Shown: positions 23,789 to 37,431, counted from the first letter of the stretch. The stretch is DNA of 64,000 nucleotides from Nautilus pompilius (GCA_018389105.1 JACATO010001731.1:1-64000), one strand, 5' to 3'. Made by a program: numbers and translations. The notes: generated by a model not told the origin, from the letters alone.

Positions 23789-24820
23789 ATGGCAAATAGT
23801 ACTGATGAATCTATTAAAATTTTGAAGGCAATGTATAAACTAGTGATACCACTGATTTGGCAATATATTTGTCCTGTCATCATGTGTACAGGGATAATAG
23901 GAAACACTTTGTCAATACTGGTTTACAGCAGGAAAAACATGAGAAAAAACAACCTAGGATCTCAGTTCCTCATACTTTCCATTGTTGATCTACTGTACAT
24001 ATTCATGAATACATTCCCATATTGGCTAGATTATGCATACGAAATACAAATAACACATTACAGCCCAATTTTGTGTAAAGGCCGTTTGTGGCTGGCTGAA
24101 TGTACTTCAGCTATATCAGCATGGATTCTAGTTATTATCACACTGAAGAGACTTTATTCCATCTTCAGACCTCTGGACTCGTGGACACAGAAATCATCTA
24201 AGTTGTGTGAATCTCTACTAATTATGGTTTTGTCTTTCTGTTTCACAGCCATAAACTCTCATTACCTGTATGGTTGGGGGAGAGTGTACTACAGGAACAG
24301 AAACAATACACTCGTTCTGCGATATCGTTGTTCCATAAATAGGTATTCTGATTATTTCTACTTCTACTTTAATCACTGGTTGACATTAAGGTACTCATTG
24401 TTTGCCTATATTCCTTTTGGGGTTCTCCTTTTGAGTAATGTTGCCATCTTGTATAAGTTAACCATTGGAAAAGATCAGAGTTTTCTAAAGGATTCGACAT
24501 CAGCCTCCAGCAAGCGTAATGAACAGGTCCGCAGAAATCTGAAGCTGATCATCTCTCTAAATATGTTGTTTTTTATTTCAATGGTACCAATGTGTGTTTT
24601 GTTGGTAAATCAAAGAACCTGGAATCGTGGGAAATCTGGCTATATATATCAAATAGCTGAAACAATTAGTAGGATGCTCGTATATATAAATCATTCAGCC
24701 AATTTCTTTTTTTATTTTCTGACCAAACAATTCAGAAATGAATTATTTGCAATGTTTGGTAAAAGGCAGAAAAAACAATTCACCAAATCAGATGAAACTC
24801 TTACTACAGCAACAAGTTAA
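23789..24820 (+). CDS. Receptor copy 2: intact intronless class A GPCR (type B)
   Basis: A 343-residue seven-transmembrane protein in one exon. Approximate helices: TM1 23-46 (Gly-Asn at 38-39), TM2 58-80 (Asp67, position 2.50), TM3 94-118, TM4 139-160, TM5 200-222 (Pro209), TM6 249-273 (Pro267), TM7 286-311, then a helix 8 (TKQFRNELFAMFG). Cys96 and Cys181 can form the usual TM3-loop 2 disulfide; Asn3 and Asn172 are glycosylation sequons. The usual activation motifs are changed: KRL at 120-122 for DRY, SMVP at 264-267 for CWxP, NFFFY at 305-309 for NPxxY. The third cytoplasmic loop is basic and Ser-rich. This indicates a plasma-membrane receptor for a peptide or chemical ligand; neither ligand nor subfamily can be named. 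It is one of two intact copies and differs from copy 3 mainly on the outer side. Confidence 0.93.
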   Translation: MANSTDESIKILKAMYKLVIPLIWQYICPVIMCTGIIGNTLSILVYSRKNMRKNNLGSQFLILSIVDLLYIFMNTFPYWLDYAYEIQITHYSPILCKGRLWLAECTSAISAWILVIITLKRLYSIFRPLDSWTQKSSKLCESLLIMVLSFCFTAINSHYLYGWGRVYYRNRNNTLVLRYRCSINRYSDYFYFYFNHWLTLRYSLFAYIPFGVLLLSNVAILYKLTIGKDQSFLKDSTSASSKRNEQVRRNLKLIISLNMLFFISMVPMCVLLVNQRTWNRGKSGYIYQIAETISRMLVYINHSANFFFYFLTKQFRNELFAMFGKRQKKQFTKSDETLTTATS

Positions 24821-25279
24821 AAATCTAAGTTATCTTCTTTTTTTTTAGATTAATTAGGTAGTGATAGTGACAAACCACAAAGCTGAGTTATTCATTTATA
24901 GTGATAATGACAGCACCAGTTCTAGATAGCAGGGATAGGAACTTTGCATACTTTATCCTTTAAACCAAAGGACAAGTCTTGTCTTCACACATCTCTAAAA
25001 CAAATGTGACACCACAGTACGCACTGATGAAGACTCATCCATAGTCACATCTAACTGAACACATTCATGCGAGAAATGTACTTAACACGAGTCCACGCTG
25101 CATATCTTCATTGGGGAATAATAGAGTTTCTTTTCTTTGTTTCCCTATACCATAGATGGGTTCACTAAATGATAAGTTATAATATGTATATATTTTCTAG
25201 TTCTATTAATTTGATGCTTCTTTATAAAGATGCAACAAAGAGAACAGACTCTCTTTCAAAGTGAACATTTCAACCTTTA

Positions 25280-25285
25280 AATAAA
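25280..25285 (+). terminator. Putative poly(A) signal, receptor copy 2
   Basis: AATAAA about 460 bases after the stop codon, at the same relative place as in the other units. Confidence 0.3.
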
Positions 25286-28200
25286 AAATGTACACTCACT
25301 GACAAATGTTCTCACGTCTCCCCCTTTCAGAAACTGAAGAATTCTCAACACTAACAGTCCCTTCGTTTAAACCTATTTGGTCCTTGACAAGTATGACGCA
25401 CCTATGCTCCAAATCACAACTAAACTTTAAGTCACTCATAAAAAGAACAGAACAGAACATAAAAACACCTGGTGCCTGGTATTTTTGCTATTTGTGAACG
25501 TTACTGACTTTCAAACAAACGGAAGTGAAATAAATACACAGGATGAACCATATTCACCATTATCATGTGTAACAGTGAGAATTATAAGGGTTTTCCATTT
25601 CTGACAATCTATGATTTAATATTGTTTAAACAAATAGTTGTCGTTATTATTACAATAGACTTGGCAAAGTTTCCATAACTTTTACTAAACTACCATTTCA
25701 TTTTATTTACTTGGTATTGCTAATTATTTTAAATATTTAGTTTAATAAATGCTAAAAAATTGTTCTAAGAAAAGAAATAGTCTGGTTGTTTACTATTATT
25801 ATTTAATTGTATAGAAATTAATCAACCTCGGCATAAAGTTTCATTAACCTGCCAAACAACAAAAATATCTTTCACATACCAAAAATTTGAAAAAAATACA
25901 TTAAAATCTAACAGTAAATTTTAAAATGTGTATAAAGAAGAGATAATCGATTTGCAGCAATTAATTAATTTAAACTCATTACTATTATTATTATTCCAAC
26001 AATTCCCATCACTGTAAAATTCTCTCTGAACTGAGTATGGCTGTATTTCATAGGGTACATACGGAGCTAAGATCTTACTTCAACATCCTGAAAACTTTCA
26101 AGTATGCGACCAACTTCTGTAATATTTACATAAAAGCAGGCAGACATTTAATTTAAAATTAAAATAAATTTGTATTCAAACAGTTTAACAACAACATAAA
26201 ACTAGGTGGACAAGCAAGCTTAAAGTAGTCAGCTGGTGTAGTGACTTCTTTCTAATTTTAAAACTGTTTGTAACCTAAAGTTGTTTGTCGCTGGAAGAAC
26301 CTTTGTGTTGCACCAGCTGTCAGAATATTTTGATAGAACAGTATGAAGCCAGTTTGTGCTGCCACCTTCATGTCCTTGTAGTTGAATAGCAGCAGCCAGC
26401 CTTCTCAGAGGTAAAGAAGAGCTAGCGGACGAGGTGATGTGCTTAGTAACAAAGTTCCAAACAGCTTAATAGTACTACCCTCCATTTTGTTGTTTCTGTT
26501 CTTCTGTACCTAGCTATCAGATGTATATTTAACTTGTGCTGGGTGATTGTTTACACTACTCCACAATTTGTCAGGGTAATTACACTTCAGCCTTATGTAC
26601 CTTCGTTATACTCTTTTTATAATTCTTTATAATCCATTTTCACAAATGCCAAACTGCACACTGTGGACATAGTAACAGTGATGTAAAAGTATAATTGTTA
26701 ATAAACATTTAAGCACTACCACATTGTTTTCTTTTCATCTTTCTCCATCATTCAATCAGCTGCAGTTGGCTGGTGGCAAATTCTAAACTACACATAACAA
26801 TATACAAGACATACAACATAATTTTAACAATAAAACTACGGCCAAAAAGTACCAGAAACAAACATTAGGCTCCATTTAGTCACTAAGTTATAATCATTTT
26901 TTATTTGAAATCTGAAATCACAAAATATTAATAAATCTTTTAATTATTTTCCTTTACCTGAAAGTTTCTTTCTTTAAAATGACAACGGTGCTAATTACTG
27001 ATCTGAGTGCATCGAAAAATCTTAACCTTTGTTCCATGATGACAGGGTCCCACACCTAATGGCAAAACCTATCGCATTCCTGGTTTTACTCGACGGTTTC
27101 AGATCTCTTTTGCACATTTTCATCCCTTGAAAGAACAAAAACAAAAGAAAATAATTTTCACCATTAAACTACATCTAAGGGGATTTTTCTGGTCAGGTGT
27201 GGAATAGCAGTAAAGCACAAACGAATGCCACTCACAAAGTTTCCACACTTATCTCCCCTTATCCTACATTGATTGGCTTGATTTCATTATCTCTGATTAT
27301 GATCAAAACAAAATTAAAATTCACCACCAATTCAATAATCATCGATGAAGACAGAAGGTTACACAACCCAAACTGCACACATATAAACTACACAGACGAG
27401 TGGTGGTCTGATGTTCTGCCCTACCTTTTATCTTCTGGATATACAAAACCTGCTCTCCTCTTGTCAGTAATCCCTTCACCCACTGTTAACATACCAAATA
27501 TCCACTGGCTGCCAGTCCCACGAAGTCCTCAACCTCTCTGTTACATCAATTCATTTTCCTTTCATTTATTTTCATTTTTCTTCCCGTTGAATCAGGAAGA
27601 TGGAGCTGTCATTTCACATCCAGCATCATAGTGTCTTAAGAGATATAACTCACCTGCTAAATTAACACTTTTCCAGCTGTTCTTTGAGCACAGAGATAAG
27701 CACGTCATTTGCTGGAACTTTTCCGTCCATATTCAGAAGGGGCAGCAACGTTTACACAATTATAAAAGTTAAAATAATGCACTACACCATTTTCGTCCCA
27801 GCAGATATGGAACATCACAACAAACTCTGCAAAGCAGCATCTGGCAGAGTAAGGCGATCCGTGCCCCTGAACAGCTGCTCTGTACGTGACCACAAGTAGC
27901 TCCACCGACTAAGAGGATACGAAGTCCGAGAGCGAGAGCGCAGCCAGACAATCAAGCCACCTCCCATTAAAGGAAATCTCTTAATGATCCCTATTATGTT
28001 AATCACATGTAAGAGAGTTCGTTTATATCGAAAGCCTAATGTACTCGCTTCAGAGTTAACCATCCTCTGTCAATTTAAGTATCTGAAGTTCAATTCCTCC
28101 ATCTCCACATGGATTTCTATCAAATCAATAAACAGTATTTGATTGCTATTATTATTATTATTACTGCTACTTGGAAGGTGAGCTTACACCTGATTATTGA

Positions 28201-30103
28201 TTTGTGTCATGGCTGTGCATCACCGTGATATAATAATCACATAATAACTGAAAATCAAAGGAGATCCCTCGACATATGGCCATAACAGGGAAGGGAATGG
28301 TATTTGGCAGTAGACCTGGTACAAAAAAACAAATGCACCATCATATAACTAACAATCAATAATCTTGGTACTTAGCATCTTCATGTGCTACGAAACTAAA
28401 ACTCTGAACAAACAGTGAAGGGCTATAGCTTTAAATAATCGCCACAGTTATAATGCTAACAGAACTCTTTGGAAACAAATGCAGATTCTCACTTTGAGAT
28501 ATGCTAGGTTTGCAGGAAGTAAGGGAATGAATTCATATTCTCCTTTCTGTTTTAATTCCAGATGTGAACATGAACTTACTAAAGAATTCTCTTCAAAATG
28601 CAGAACTCATGCTATAATGCAAGTGATCTCAAAGTAATGAGATCATGTCAGTAGTAAAGACCAATTTATAGTAAACAGAGAATTTTACCTCTAGTTTTCA
28701 TTTCTCTTTACTATTTAGATAATTATTTGTTTTAAAATAAATTAATAAATATGAGTAAAAGCAGTGATAATTTATTTTTATCAAGCATTTAATTTTACTT
28801 CTTTAAAAAACGTACAAAATAATTCTTATCTTCTATTTTTGCAAGTATTTAGTAACTTTTAGTAAATATTAACAGTATTTCAAGTGACTATAAAAATATG
28901 CCTTATGTACTTAAAAGCACATTTTCTATTGTGCTGTATTAACTTAAAAATGGAAAACAAGTTTAAACAATAATCAGTATATTTATTTAGAAGTAATCAC
29001 ACAGACAGTAACTAACAAAAGCACAAGTGAAATTATGTCATCCTGGAGCACAACAATTGAAAGGAGATGCAGAGGCATCAAGTGTTTCATAGCTCCACAA
29101 TTGAAGATTTTACTGTTCTGAGGATCTTCTTGGATAATAAGTTTACAGCTGTCAGTTTATCTTTGCCTATATACCACTAATAGCTTTAATAATAATAATC
29201 ATCTACGCTAAAGTATATCATTAGTATTTCCAATTTTCCCAATGACAATAAGCAACACCAGCTTTCCCATTAACTACCACTAACACAATAACTGTTTCTT
29301 TTAAGTGTCATCTTGTCTATGGGGTATACATTACATTCATGGTTAGCAGATTGATAATCTCAAAATACATTCTTCTCAAAAAGATGTACTTCTATTAAAG
29401 TAGTTGAATATAATACAGGCAGGTGCAAGCTCTTGGATCTTTTGGTGTTCTATAATACTACACTATACACAAACATACCCAGTCTCAGCTAATAATTTCT
29501 CTGTATGGTTATTAAACATTGTTATTGACTGTCAAGTTAAAATTAATCAATTAACACTAATTGCACATTTAAAAGTTTCTACCCATGGAAAAAAGGCTGA
29601 TATGCTTAAATAATCACTGTAGATATAAATATACATAGTACACAACCAGCTGAAGGATTTGGAAATCCATAAAAATTTACATTTAGAAGTAATAATAAAA
29701 ACAAGAAACCAAATTCAGGAACAGTACATATATCAGCAGACCTAGTGGGAGCAGGCGATGGTCGGTTAACCGAATGAACTGATTTTAAACAAGTACCACT
29801 GCTTATCTAACAGATTCTCTCTTCAGTTTACCAACACTAGCTCTCTTTTCTCTAGATTGCATCCAAAAGCACTAGCCATTGTATTATTTGTATTATCAGA
29901 CAATTTGCAAGGATAACAGTAATTATTATACTTTGGCCCCCAAAGAGCAGTCCGCTGTGGCGTTATACCTGGTCCCCTGATTAAAAGTGTACAACAGAAA
30001 CTACTAACCTTAACAGACAAAGATGTGACATAAAATGGAAATGTTAACAGTAGAAAATCCAAAACCTGTGCCAGAGATGTCTGATCCTGTATGGGTCTGG
30101 AAT

Positions 30104-30424
30104 CTCGCTTTCCTGATGGACACAACAACTTACTTGAATGAGATGAATATGCTGTGACTTATTCCAGGTGATAAAATCTTTTGAAGCTAAGCAAAAGCCA
30201 TTTCATAAACAGCTAAAAGCTGGTAACCTTAAAAACAACATCACTTGAAATGACATTTGACAGACCTTGTTGAAAAATTATCATCAGACTTCCATAAACC
30301 AGCAAAGAGCTTCAGATTCTTGAGTTCCCTGTTTGAAGCAGAAGTTGATGATGCACCTGAAGACTTACAGTTAAAGCTTATTAATTTACAAGATAAACAA
30401 AGCAAAAGAGAGAGAGAGGGGTAG
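30104..30424 (+). pseudogene. ZBED/GTF2IRD2-like hAT transposase relic, unit 2
   Basis: Same relic as at 11084-11404, with the same order of fragments and frame breaks. The family motif reads LQLKLINLQ here, with Lys in place of the usual Glu that unit 1 keeps. Confidence 0.5.
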
Positions 30425-31409
30425 GAAAATACACAAAAGAAAGCAAAACAAGAGCAGGTGATACAGAGATGCTCAGACAGACAGGAAGACTGTTCGTTGA
30501 GACACATGATCCACAAGATTTCAGAAAAACCTGATACAGTTAGATTAAGACAAAAATTAAGCATTTGCGAGAAGCTACCAGAGGCAAATAAAAAATCTGG
30601 AATTGCACAGAAATCACCAAAGGGAACATTAATACCAGTAAGAACAGTAAATGGTCAATAAATGAGGACATAGCAGCAAAGTGACGAGAGAAATCAGCCT
30701 ATTTGTCAAAATGGCATAAGGGAAAAAATCACAGATTTAGTGTTTTTACAAGGATCTGTTTTCCAGGGAATTCCCTCAAAACACGTTTTCTTTTATGTTA
30801 TTAGTCTGTTTATGGCACCAAAATCTTTTTTGTCATTCATCCAAATGCCTTCAAATTTGAAATGCAGTCCCACAATAAAGAGCGTGTCAAATGAAAGGCC
30901 ATAGGAAGGTTGTTATCTGCATTACTAAGTTCGTTTTGAATTTTGTTTGACTAAATTGTAAAAATTAGCTACAATAATTAAAAGAAAGTATGCAAAATTC
31001 CTATGATACAGCATTCAAACGAGTGAGAAAATTGATTGAACTCTGATGAATAGTTCAGGAAAACACTGTGCCAGAATCCTTTCACATGCATTGAAATTGC
31101 AAAGTTACCGTGACAACCAAAGAAATAAAAGTTTATCTACAATACTATATTTGAGTTTTTCCAGATGACCCTTTAAGAATTTGAATGATACTGACTTCAT
31201 TATCTGAACTGATTTCATTTGACAATAAACCAGTCCAATTTTATTTCAGAATCAAAGATATACTTAGAAATCATCTTGTTTGTCGGATGGCTTTAATGAT
31301 ATGGTATCAGTTGTCAGTTGCATAAAGTAACTGACTCAGGCCAAATCGGTAGGTACCAACAGACGGCTAGAGGAGAGCGGGAATGTAGTGTATTAATGAT
31401 AATACTCAG

Positions 31410-31755
31410 GATGACAAAATTAAAAAAGCTTTCTGTACTATAGAAAAATTCTACTTATTTAAATGATCATTTCTATGTTACCTGAGATAAGGAAGACTGG
31501 TTTGCAGGTGTGCTGGCTTCTGGTCTATCTGCGTACATAAAGTTTCTTGACTATCTGGTGTTTGTTCGTATGTCAAGTTACTTTTTATAGATTTTTGGAG
31601 ATCAGTGGTTGCTAGGTGATTAATGTACCAGAGGTCATTTATGGAATTTGAATAAATTAGAGGGGACATGTAGAGGGGTCTGATTGGTGGGTGCCATGAA
31701 TGTATCAGCAGCAATTATCTGTTAATGATGATACGAGTATAAACCAACAGAACAC
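31410..31755 (-). promoter_or_regulatory. Minus-strand CCAAT/TATA/first-exon-like module, unit 2
   Basis: Nearly identical to 12391-12736. On the minus strand: CCAAT at 31683-31687, TATAAAAA at 31582-31589, donor CTCAG/GTAAC at 31482-31486. Confidence 0.35.
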
Positions 31756-31945
31756 TTGTTTAATGTATTTCTATTTATCGGCAGAAGCACTTAGAATGGT
31801 GATGCCTGTCATTCTGATGTGAAGAAAGCTGTACCAAAACTGCATCTTTACTGTGACAATTAAGTAACATTATACCCTTTTTTGCAATTTATCACAAATC
31901 TCTTTAATTTAATATTAACAGAGATCTGCTGCGGTTGGTGCTTGA

Positions 31946-32134
31946 CAGGACAGCATTTCTTTGATTTACAGAGATGAGGTGGTAGGCCAGCGACGTAACT
32001 TGTCCTATCTCTATGCAATGGTGATGAAGAAAGAGGGAATGGATACCCCATGTATTGCTGATTACAATTCGTTAGAGATAACCACATGGAGATGTCTTGA
32101 ACACCTCTTCATGAAAATCATTAGCCAATATTAA
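31946..32134 (+). other. Short conserved open frame of unknown meaning, unit 2
   Basis: Equivalent of 12925-13113; two codon differences from unit 1 both change the amino acid (Val to Met, Ile to Met). Unrecognised. Confidence 0.2.
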
Positions 32135-33338
32135 TTAAGGAAAGCAATTGTTTATTAACCATTAATTGGTGCCATATTTCGTGGCTTATTTACCAGAAAA
32201 CACCAACTGCAGTATAACAGTTTGTTTTTATCAAATTATTATCTGCTGGCTGCTAAATTTACATCACCACCAAGTTTCATGTTATTGAACAATACCTATA
32301 AAATGTTTTGGAAGTTTACTTTTCGTAACTTTAAAAAAACAGAAAAACTCTGTTAGTTACTTTCATGCCATACAAACTGAATTCTTCTTCTCATTTGTTA
32401 TTTTTTGTTTGAAGTTCACCAGCTACAACACAGTTTTGCTTGTCTTGGAAACTTAAAACCAAAATCTGACAAGACAAAATGGGATTATTGTTAATAAAAC
32501 TAAGACACTTGTAAATGTGCATGAAGAACAGCAGCTATCTAGCGCAACTTATTAGTTACTGTTAGTACTACTCTCCGCAGCTAAGATAGAACAGTCACTC
32601 TACTGATTATGGGTTCAGAGAAGTCAGAAATACCATGTTGCAGTCTGAGGATGTTCAAAAAATCTGACATCATTTGTAGTAGGAAAAAAAATAGTTACCT
32701 TTTCTCTTAGTTTCCCCCACAGACAAAAATTAATGCATCCATGTTCTAGTGAAATCTGTTAATAAAAATTATTTTAAATAAACAAACCATCAAGCCATAA
32801 TTTCATTAAAGAGGAGGGAGGAATCACCCCAGTAAAAGACTCCGTAAGTATTAGGATTGTTCGAATGGAACAAGCCAAAAATAGCTTTGCTCTAATGGTA
32901 TCTGGTTTGATCGCACTTCAAAGTGATAGGTTATTTTTGACAAAGCTAACGAAGCCAATAATTAGTTAATCTTCTTTTTCTTCAAGGATACCTGATTTAC
33001 TGGAGCCTTTTAATGATCAATTTACAAGAGATGAGAAACTATGCTGCAAATTAAAATACGAAATCAAGTGCGCAATTCATCTCCATTTAAATAAACATGA
33101 ACAAGAGGTTTATTCAGTTTAGATGTACCTTAGGAGACATTAGATTTCGAGATTCACAACATTTACACATAGATCGATGCATGTGGGAACATTTTTTTTC
33201 AATTTTGTGTGGTTATCATCTGATAAATTCATCCTCTTCCTTGATTTAATGATTATTCTGTCTGGCTTCACTATTATCTTTTATCCTGCTTTTACTATAT
33301 CTCTCTCCTCTTTCCCATTTTTTTTCCTTTTTCGTATT

Positions 33339-33349
33339 TCTCTCTCTCG

Positions 33350-33387
<38 letters not shown>

Positions 33388-33461
33388 TTTCTCATCTCTC
33401 TCTATTCTCTCTCTCTCTCTTCTCTCTCTCTCTCTTCTCATCTCTCTCTCTCTCTTTCTCC
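33339..33461. repeat. Expanded CT tract, unit 2
   Basis: Long imperfect CT tract with TCT, CAT and ATC interruptions, the longest version of the tract found at 14331-14375 and 52286-52306. A Ser/Leu-rich open frame that runs through it (33177-33713) is a by-product of the repeat. Confidence 0.95.
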
Positions 33462-33868
33462 GTCTATCATGGTTTGTCTTTTGTGTATCACTACAGTTTC
33501 ACCTCTTCTCTGGTTTCCTCTAATCTGTCATGTACACTAATATTGTGGTTTTCTCCTTCACCTTCTTCCTTGCACAATCCATCTTCTAGCCTTTATTTCC
33601 CTTTACTTTCAGACCCTTCTCCCCAACATCCCTCTAAACATACAAACCCTATCATCAAAATATGCATAATTCATTACAAACAGGCAAAGTTTATATTTCA
33701 AATATTTTTCTAAACTTTCAATTTTTCATTTTAATTTTAATTAATGTAAAAATAAATACATCACTGTCAACTTTGCAAACAAAATTTGGGACAGGATGAA
33801 AACAAAACAAAAATATATTTTTAAAACCTTCAATAATAAAAGAATAAAACTGACTAAATTATATATGC

Positions 33869-33870
33869 AC

Positions 33871-33905
<35 letters not shown>
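33869..33905. repeat. GA microsatellite, unit 2
   Basis: GA run followed by CAGACAGACAGA, complementary to the CT tract about 400 bases upstream. Confidence 0.9.
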
Positions 33906-34730
33906 ATCAATTTACATAAAACTTCATACGAGAAAATTAATTTCTAAATGTTTAAGAAAAAAAGTATAAAAACAAGATTGACAATAACAAAATGTATACT
34001 AATAGGAAGCTTTCTGGATATCTCTGTATCCATTTCAGATAGAAATAAGTTAATTGATTATACAAAAAATTAAATAACTAACTAAAAATGTGCACTAAGT
34101 GTATGGTGAAAACAGTGAAATGGTGGTCGGACTGGACGTGAAGAAGAAATATATATATATATATATTGGTTAAATAATTAAGGGAACAAAAGACGTTTGA
34201 TTGTTCAAATGCTGTTTCAGGTGCCTCATTTACCAAAAAGATGATCTGAGAATTTTAAATCAACACAATCCCTGTGACATTAATTTTAGATCTACGTCTT
34301 TCTACTGCCAGGCAAACTTCTCGTACGTACATTGGGTTGTTTTTCCAAGTATTCAGAACTGCAGTCCTGACATTTAGCACGATGCACTGCATGAGATTTG
34401 TCTGAAGCAGGAACTCTTTCTTAAATGGAAAATAATGCTACAATGAGACCCTCACAGATTAGTACCAAAATAAATCAGATGTGAGATTGACCAGCCATAG
34501 TGGTTAATATGAACGTATCATGACGAGAAAACCAATAATGAATGACCACTGTGGACAGTAAATCTGGAGTTGGCAAAGAAATCAGGAACCACTCTGAACA
34601 AAGTTCTACCTTACACTAGCTCTGCAGGTTATATACTTAGAAGCAAGATTGGTTCAGTAGGTTTTTTCACTAATCTGCGAAATCCAACTTTCTTCAGATT
34701 TTGTACTAAGGTGATCATGCTAGTGCCAAT

Positions 34731-35050
34731 AATGTGTTCTGTTGGTTTATATTGATAAGGTCATAATTAACAGATAATTACTGCTAATACGTTCATAGCA
34801 TCCACCAATCAGGTCTGTCTACAACACCTAGCAATCACACATCTTCAAAAGGGCAATCTCTCTGATATAAAAACCTTTAAAAGAAACTTGACATGCAAAC
34901 AAGCACCTGGTGGTCAAGAAGTTTCGTGTGAGCTGACAGACAAGAAGCCAGCACACCTGCTAACCAGTCTTGCTTATAACAGGTAACATAGAAGTGATCA
35001 CTGAGAGTAGAATTTTTAATAGTTCAGTAAGCTTTTTAATTTTTTCATCT
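34731..35050 (+). promoter_or_regulatory. Plus-strand CCAAT/TATA/first-exon-like module, unit 2
   Basis: CCAAT at 34805-34809, TATAAAAA at 34866-34873 and donor AACAG/GTAAC at 34982/34983. The CCAAT-TATA spacing is 57 bases, about 40 less than in unit 1 owing to a deletion. The possible first exon (about 34897-34982) lies 4.5 kb before the acceptor at 39461 of receptor copy 3. Confidence 0.4.
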
Positions 35051-36545
35051 TCAATGAATCAGAAAACAATACTACTATACACATCATGAAATCTGAAAAA
35101 CAATAGTGGCATGATATCGTTTATTGTTTATTGTAGCATAGTATTTCAAATGGGAATAAAACCCAGATCTAAGCTTAGTAGTCATGTTAACATTGTCATT
35201 TTAATATTCAACAAACAGATTAATTCCTAAGGTGTCCAATGCAATAAGTTTTGTTAGTGATGCTAATGGCATTTCATAAGATTATAATACTACTCAACTT
35301 GTTTGATGTTAACAAAAGCAATTCGTCATTCGTGCTCCATTAAAGCCATGTAGGTTCTTACCAAGCTAAATTCTACGCTGCTCCCTTCATGCTGTTCAAT
35401 CATGTCGTCTCCAAAAAGGGGCTATAAAACTTCCTATTCATTCTGATTTTTATTAACACCATAATCTTCTGCAGTACTGCCCTTAAATTCAGCAGTTCCC
35501 ATTCGTGACAGTATTGAACTATAACTCCTTGTTAATAAATCGTTAGAAAGTAGGAAAAAATTAAGCTAATTTTTGGGAAAATGTAATCATCTTCAACTCT
35601 TGTTAATACTGCTTTATTTCATTTAATGCATCTATTTCAATTGCACTGAGAGTGACACAAGGGTTACAGAATATCTATTACATTTTTTAAATCCTTTTTA
35701 ATTATACTCTATCGTTGGTGTGGGTGTTTGTCTGTCTACTTCCCTTTGTCCTACAAACGATAAGAATTTGTTTGTTATAAATTACATTATATTTAGCAAC
35801 CGGTTAATCCAAGCGTATTACCATAGACAAACCAACAGAAACATAGTCTTGTGATACTTTAACTGTTTAATGATAGTAAAGGTCAACAAGGTTAATGCTA
35901 ACCACATCCACCAAAACCTTCTGACGATTTCAAACCAGGATGTACGTGCACACATAATGCAGTAAAAAGCAACAGGTACAAAGATGGAAAACCACTAGTG
36001 TAACTATGTACAGCGCAAATACATGGATCCTTGTTTCTTTGACCATATTAATTAAAAGAATATAGTTCTGTAGAAATATATAGTTTCTTCTTTATGTAAT
36101 TTAAGATTTTACTGGTTCATTGATTTTAACTTATAAAAGGTTTTAGATACCTTTGCAGCTGTACTCTCAGATTTTTTCTTCTTTTTTCACTATTGGCTTT
36201 GTCAGTATTTATTACCTATAATGAAGCATCAATTCAGGATTTTCTTTCCACCTAAATTAATCAGGAGTGGAAACCTTCCCAATAAATACTCAGATCCTGT
36301 CAATTATCTTTTCTCCATAATTATAGGTGTAAGCAAATTTTTGTGGGATTTTATAAATTAATCTACTTTGAGATTATGTTGCATCTGTATATAGTACAAA
36401 TGTGAAGTACTGAACTTCACACTGTCCTTTCAATAATTAAGTCCACTTCTTTCAAATAATATAAGACATTGCAGACATTAACTTGTGGAACTGAAAATAT
36501 TATTACAAATTCATAAAGCTGATTTATGTCCATTCTTAAAGGTAA

Positions 36546-36776
36546 AATCCACCAAGGATTAGTGAAGTTATAAAGGAATTAATGAAGCCACATCTACCAC
36601 AAACTGTAGTATGTCCAGCTGAATGTTTGGAGGGAGTCACATCATCCGAAACTCTCCCATGTCTACCACGCACCGTCAAATTTGTCACAGATAAACCCTG
36701 TTATAATATTTATGATCAGAAGTGTAAAGAACCTGTAGGGGCAAGAGAAAACTACTTCTCCAAAACCATACACTAA
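36546..36776 (+). pseudogene. Coding-like frame A, open, unit 2
   Basis: A plus-strand frame of 76 codons ending in TAA, with an internal Met at 36582. It has balanced composition and five cysteines (motifs CPAECLEG, TDKPCYNIYDQKC). It is open in units 2 and 3 but has a stop in unit 1, and differences between units mostly change amino acids. It lies between the promoter-like module and the next receptor. Not recognised; probably a remnant exon of a gene caught in the duplicated block. Confidence 0.35.
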
Positions 36777-36947
36777 GCTAACCTTCTGTATCTCTCTTGT
36801 TCTCCATATTCCAAAGTTACATTTATTTTGAAATAATAACCAATAATCACACTAAATAAAGCAGAGCATACAATCGCTTATCTGCAACAATCTATCAGCT
36901 AAGGTCAATGGAATAAATAAAAAAAAGAGAAGAGAAGCAGGAAATAC

Positions 36948-37431
36948 ATGACAGAGAGAGAAAGATATTCTTCAGCTGTTAATAAAAATCAAAAACAAAC
37001 AGAAAACACTAACTATAAAAATTTACACCATGCAATAAGAACAAGTGGTTTCTCAAAGAATTTAGTATCTATTCTTTTAAGCAGTCAGTCACGAATGTTT
37101 AACCCTAACCCATCTACCAAGATGGGATCTTTAATTTAGTAGTTTTTCTACTGTTCCACCACTGACCAAAGCAAAGGAAGAATCTTCCTCAGAACTAAAG
37201 TCTTCTAATGGCAACATTGAAAGATCACAGAAATGTAGCTTCATATCCAGTTTGAAGGGAAATGCCTGAACTGATCTGCCGTTTTATGAAAATAACTCAG
37301 GTTTACCTCATGTGCTGGAGCAAATTAAAAGGCATATATCTTTGTCGCTCTTTCCTCATGACAGTGTTGCCACAGAGGATCCTGTAGGAAAACTGCATCA
37401 TTCTAGAATATTACAGCAGATATTTCCTTAA
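36948..37431 (+). pseudogene. Coding-like frame B, interrupted, unit 2
   Basis: As in unit 1, the ATG-started frame stops at 37139 because of one extra T relative to unit 3; the rest continues open in another frame to 37431. Ser/Lys-rich, unrecognised. Confidence 0.35.

Noticed and set aside
25306..25497. 63-codon frame after each receptor (also 41245-41436, 60088-60279)
   Set aside because: Lies just after the predicted poly(A) signal, has no motif and is broken in unit 1; conservation is that of the duplicated flank.
27197..27631. 144-codon plus-strand frame in unit 2
   Set aside because: Starts with GTG, and the equivalent frames in the other units are interrupted by stops or indels; no recognised domain.
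33177..33713. 178-codon Ser/Leu-rich open frame in unit 2
   Set aside because: Runs through the CT tract; in units 1 and 3 the frame differs with repeat length, so it is repeat-derived.
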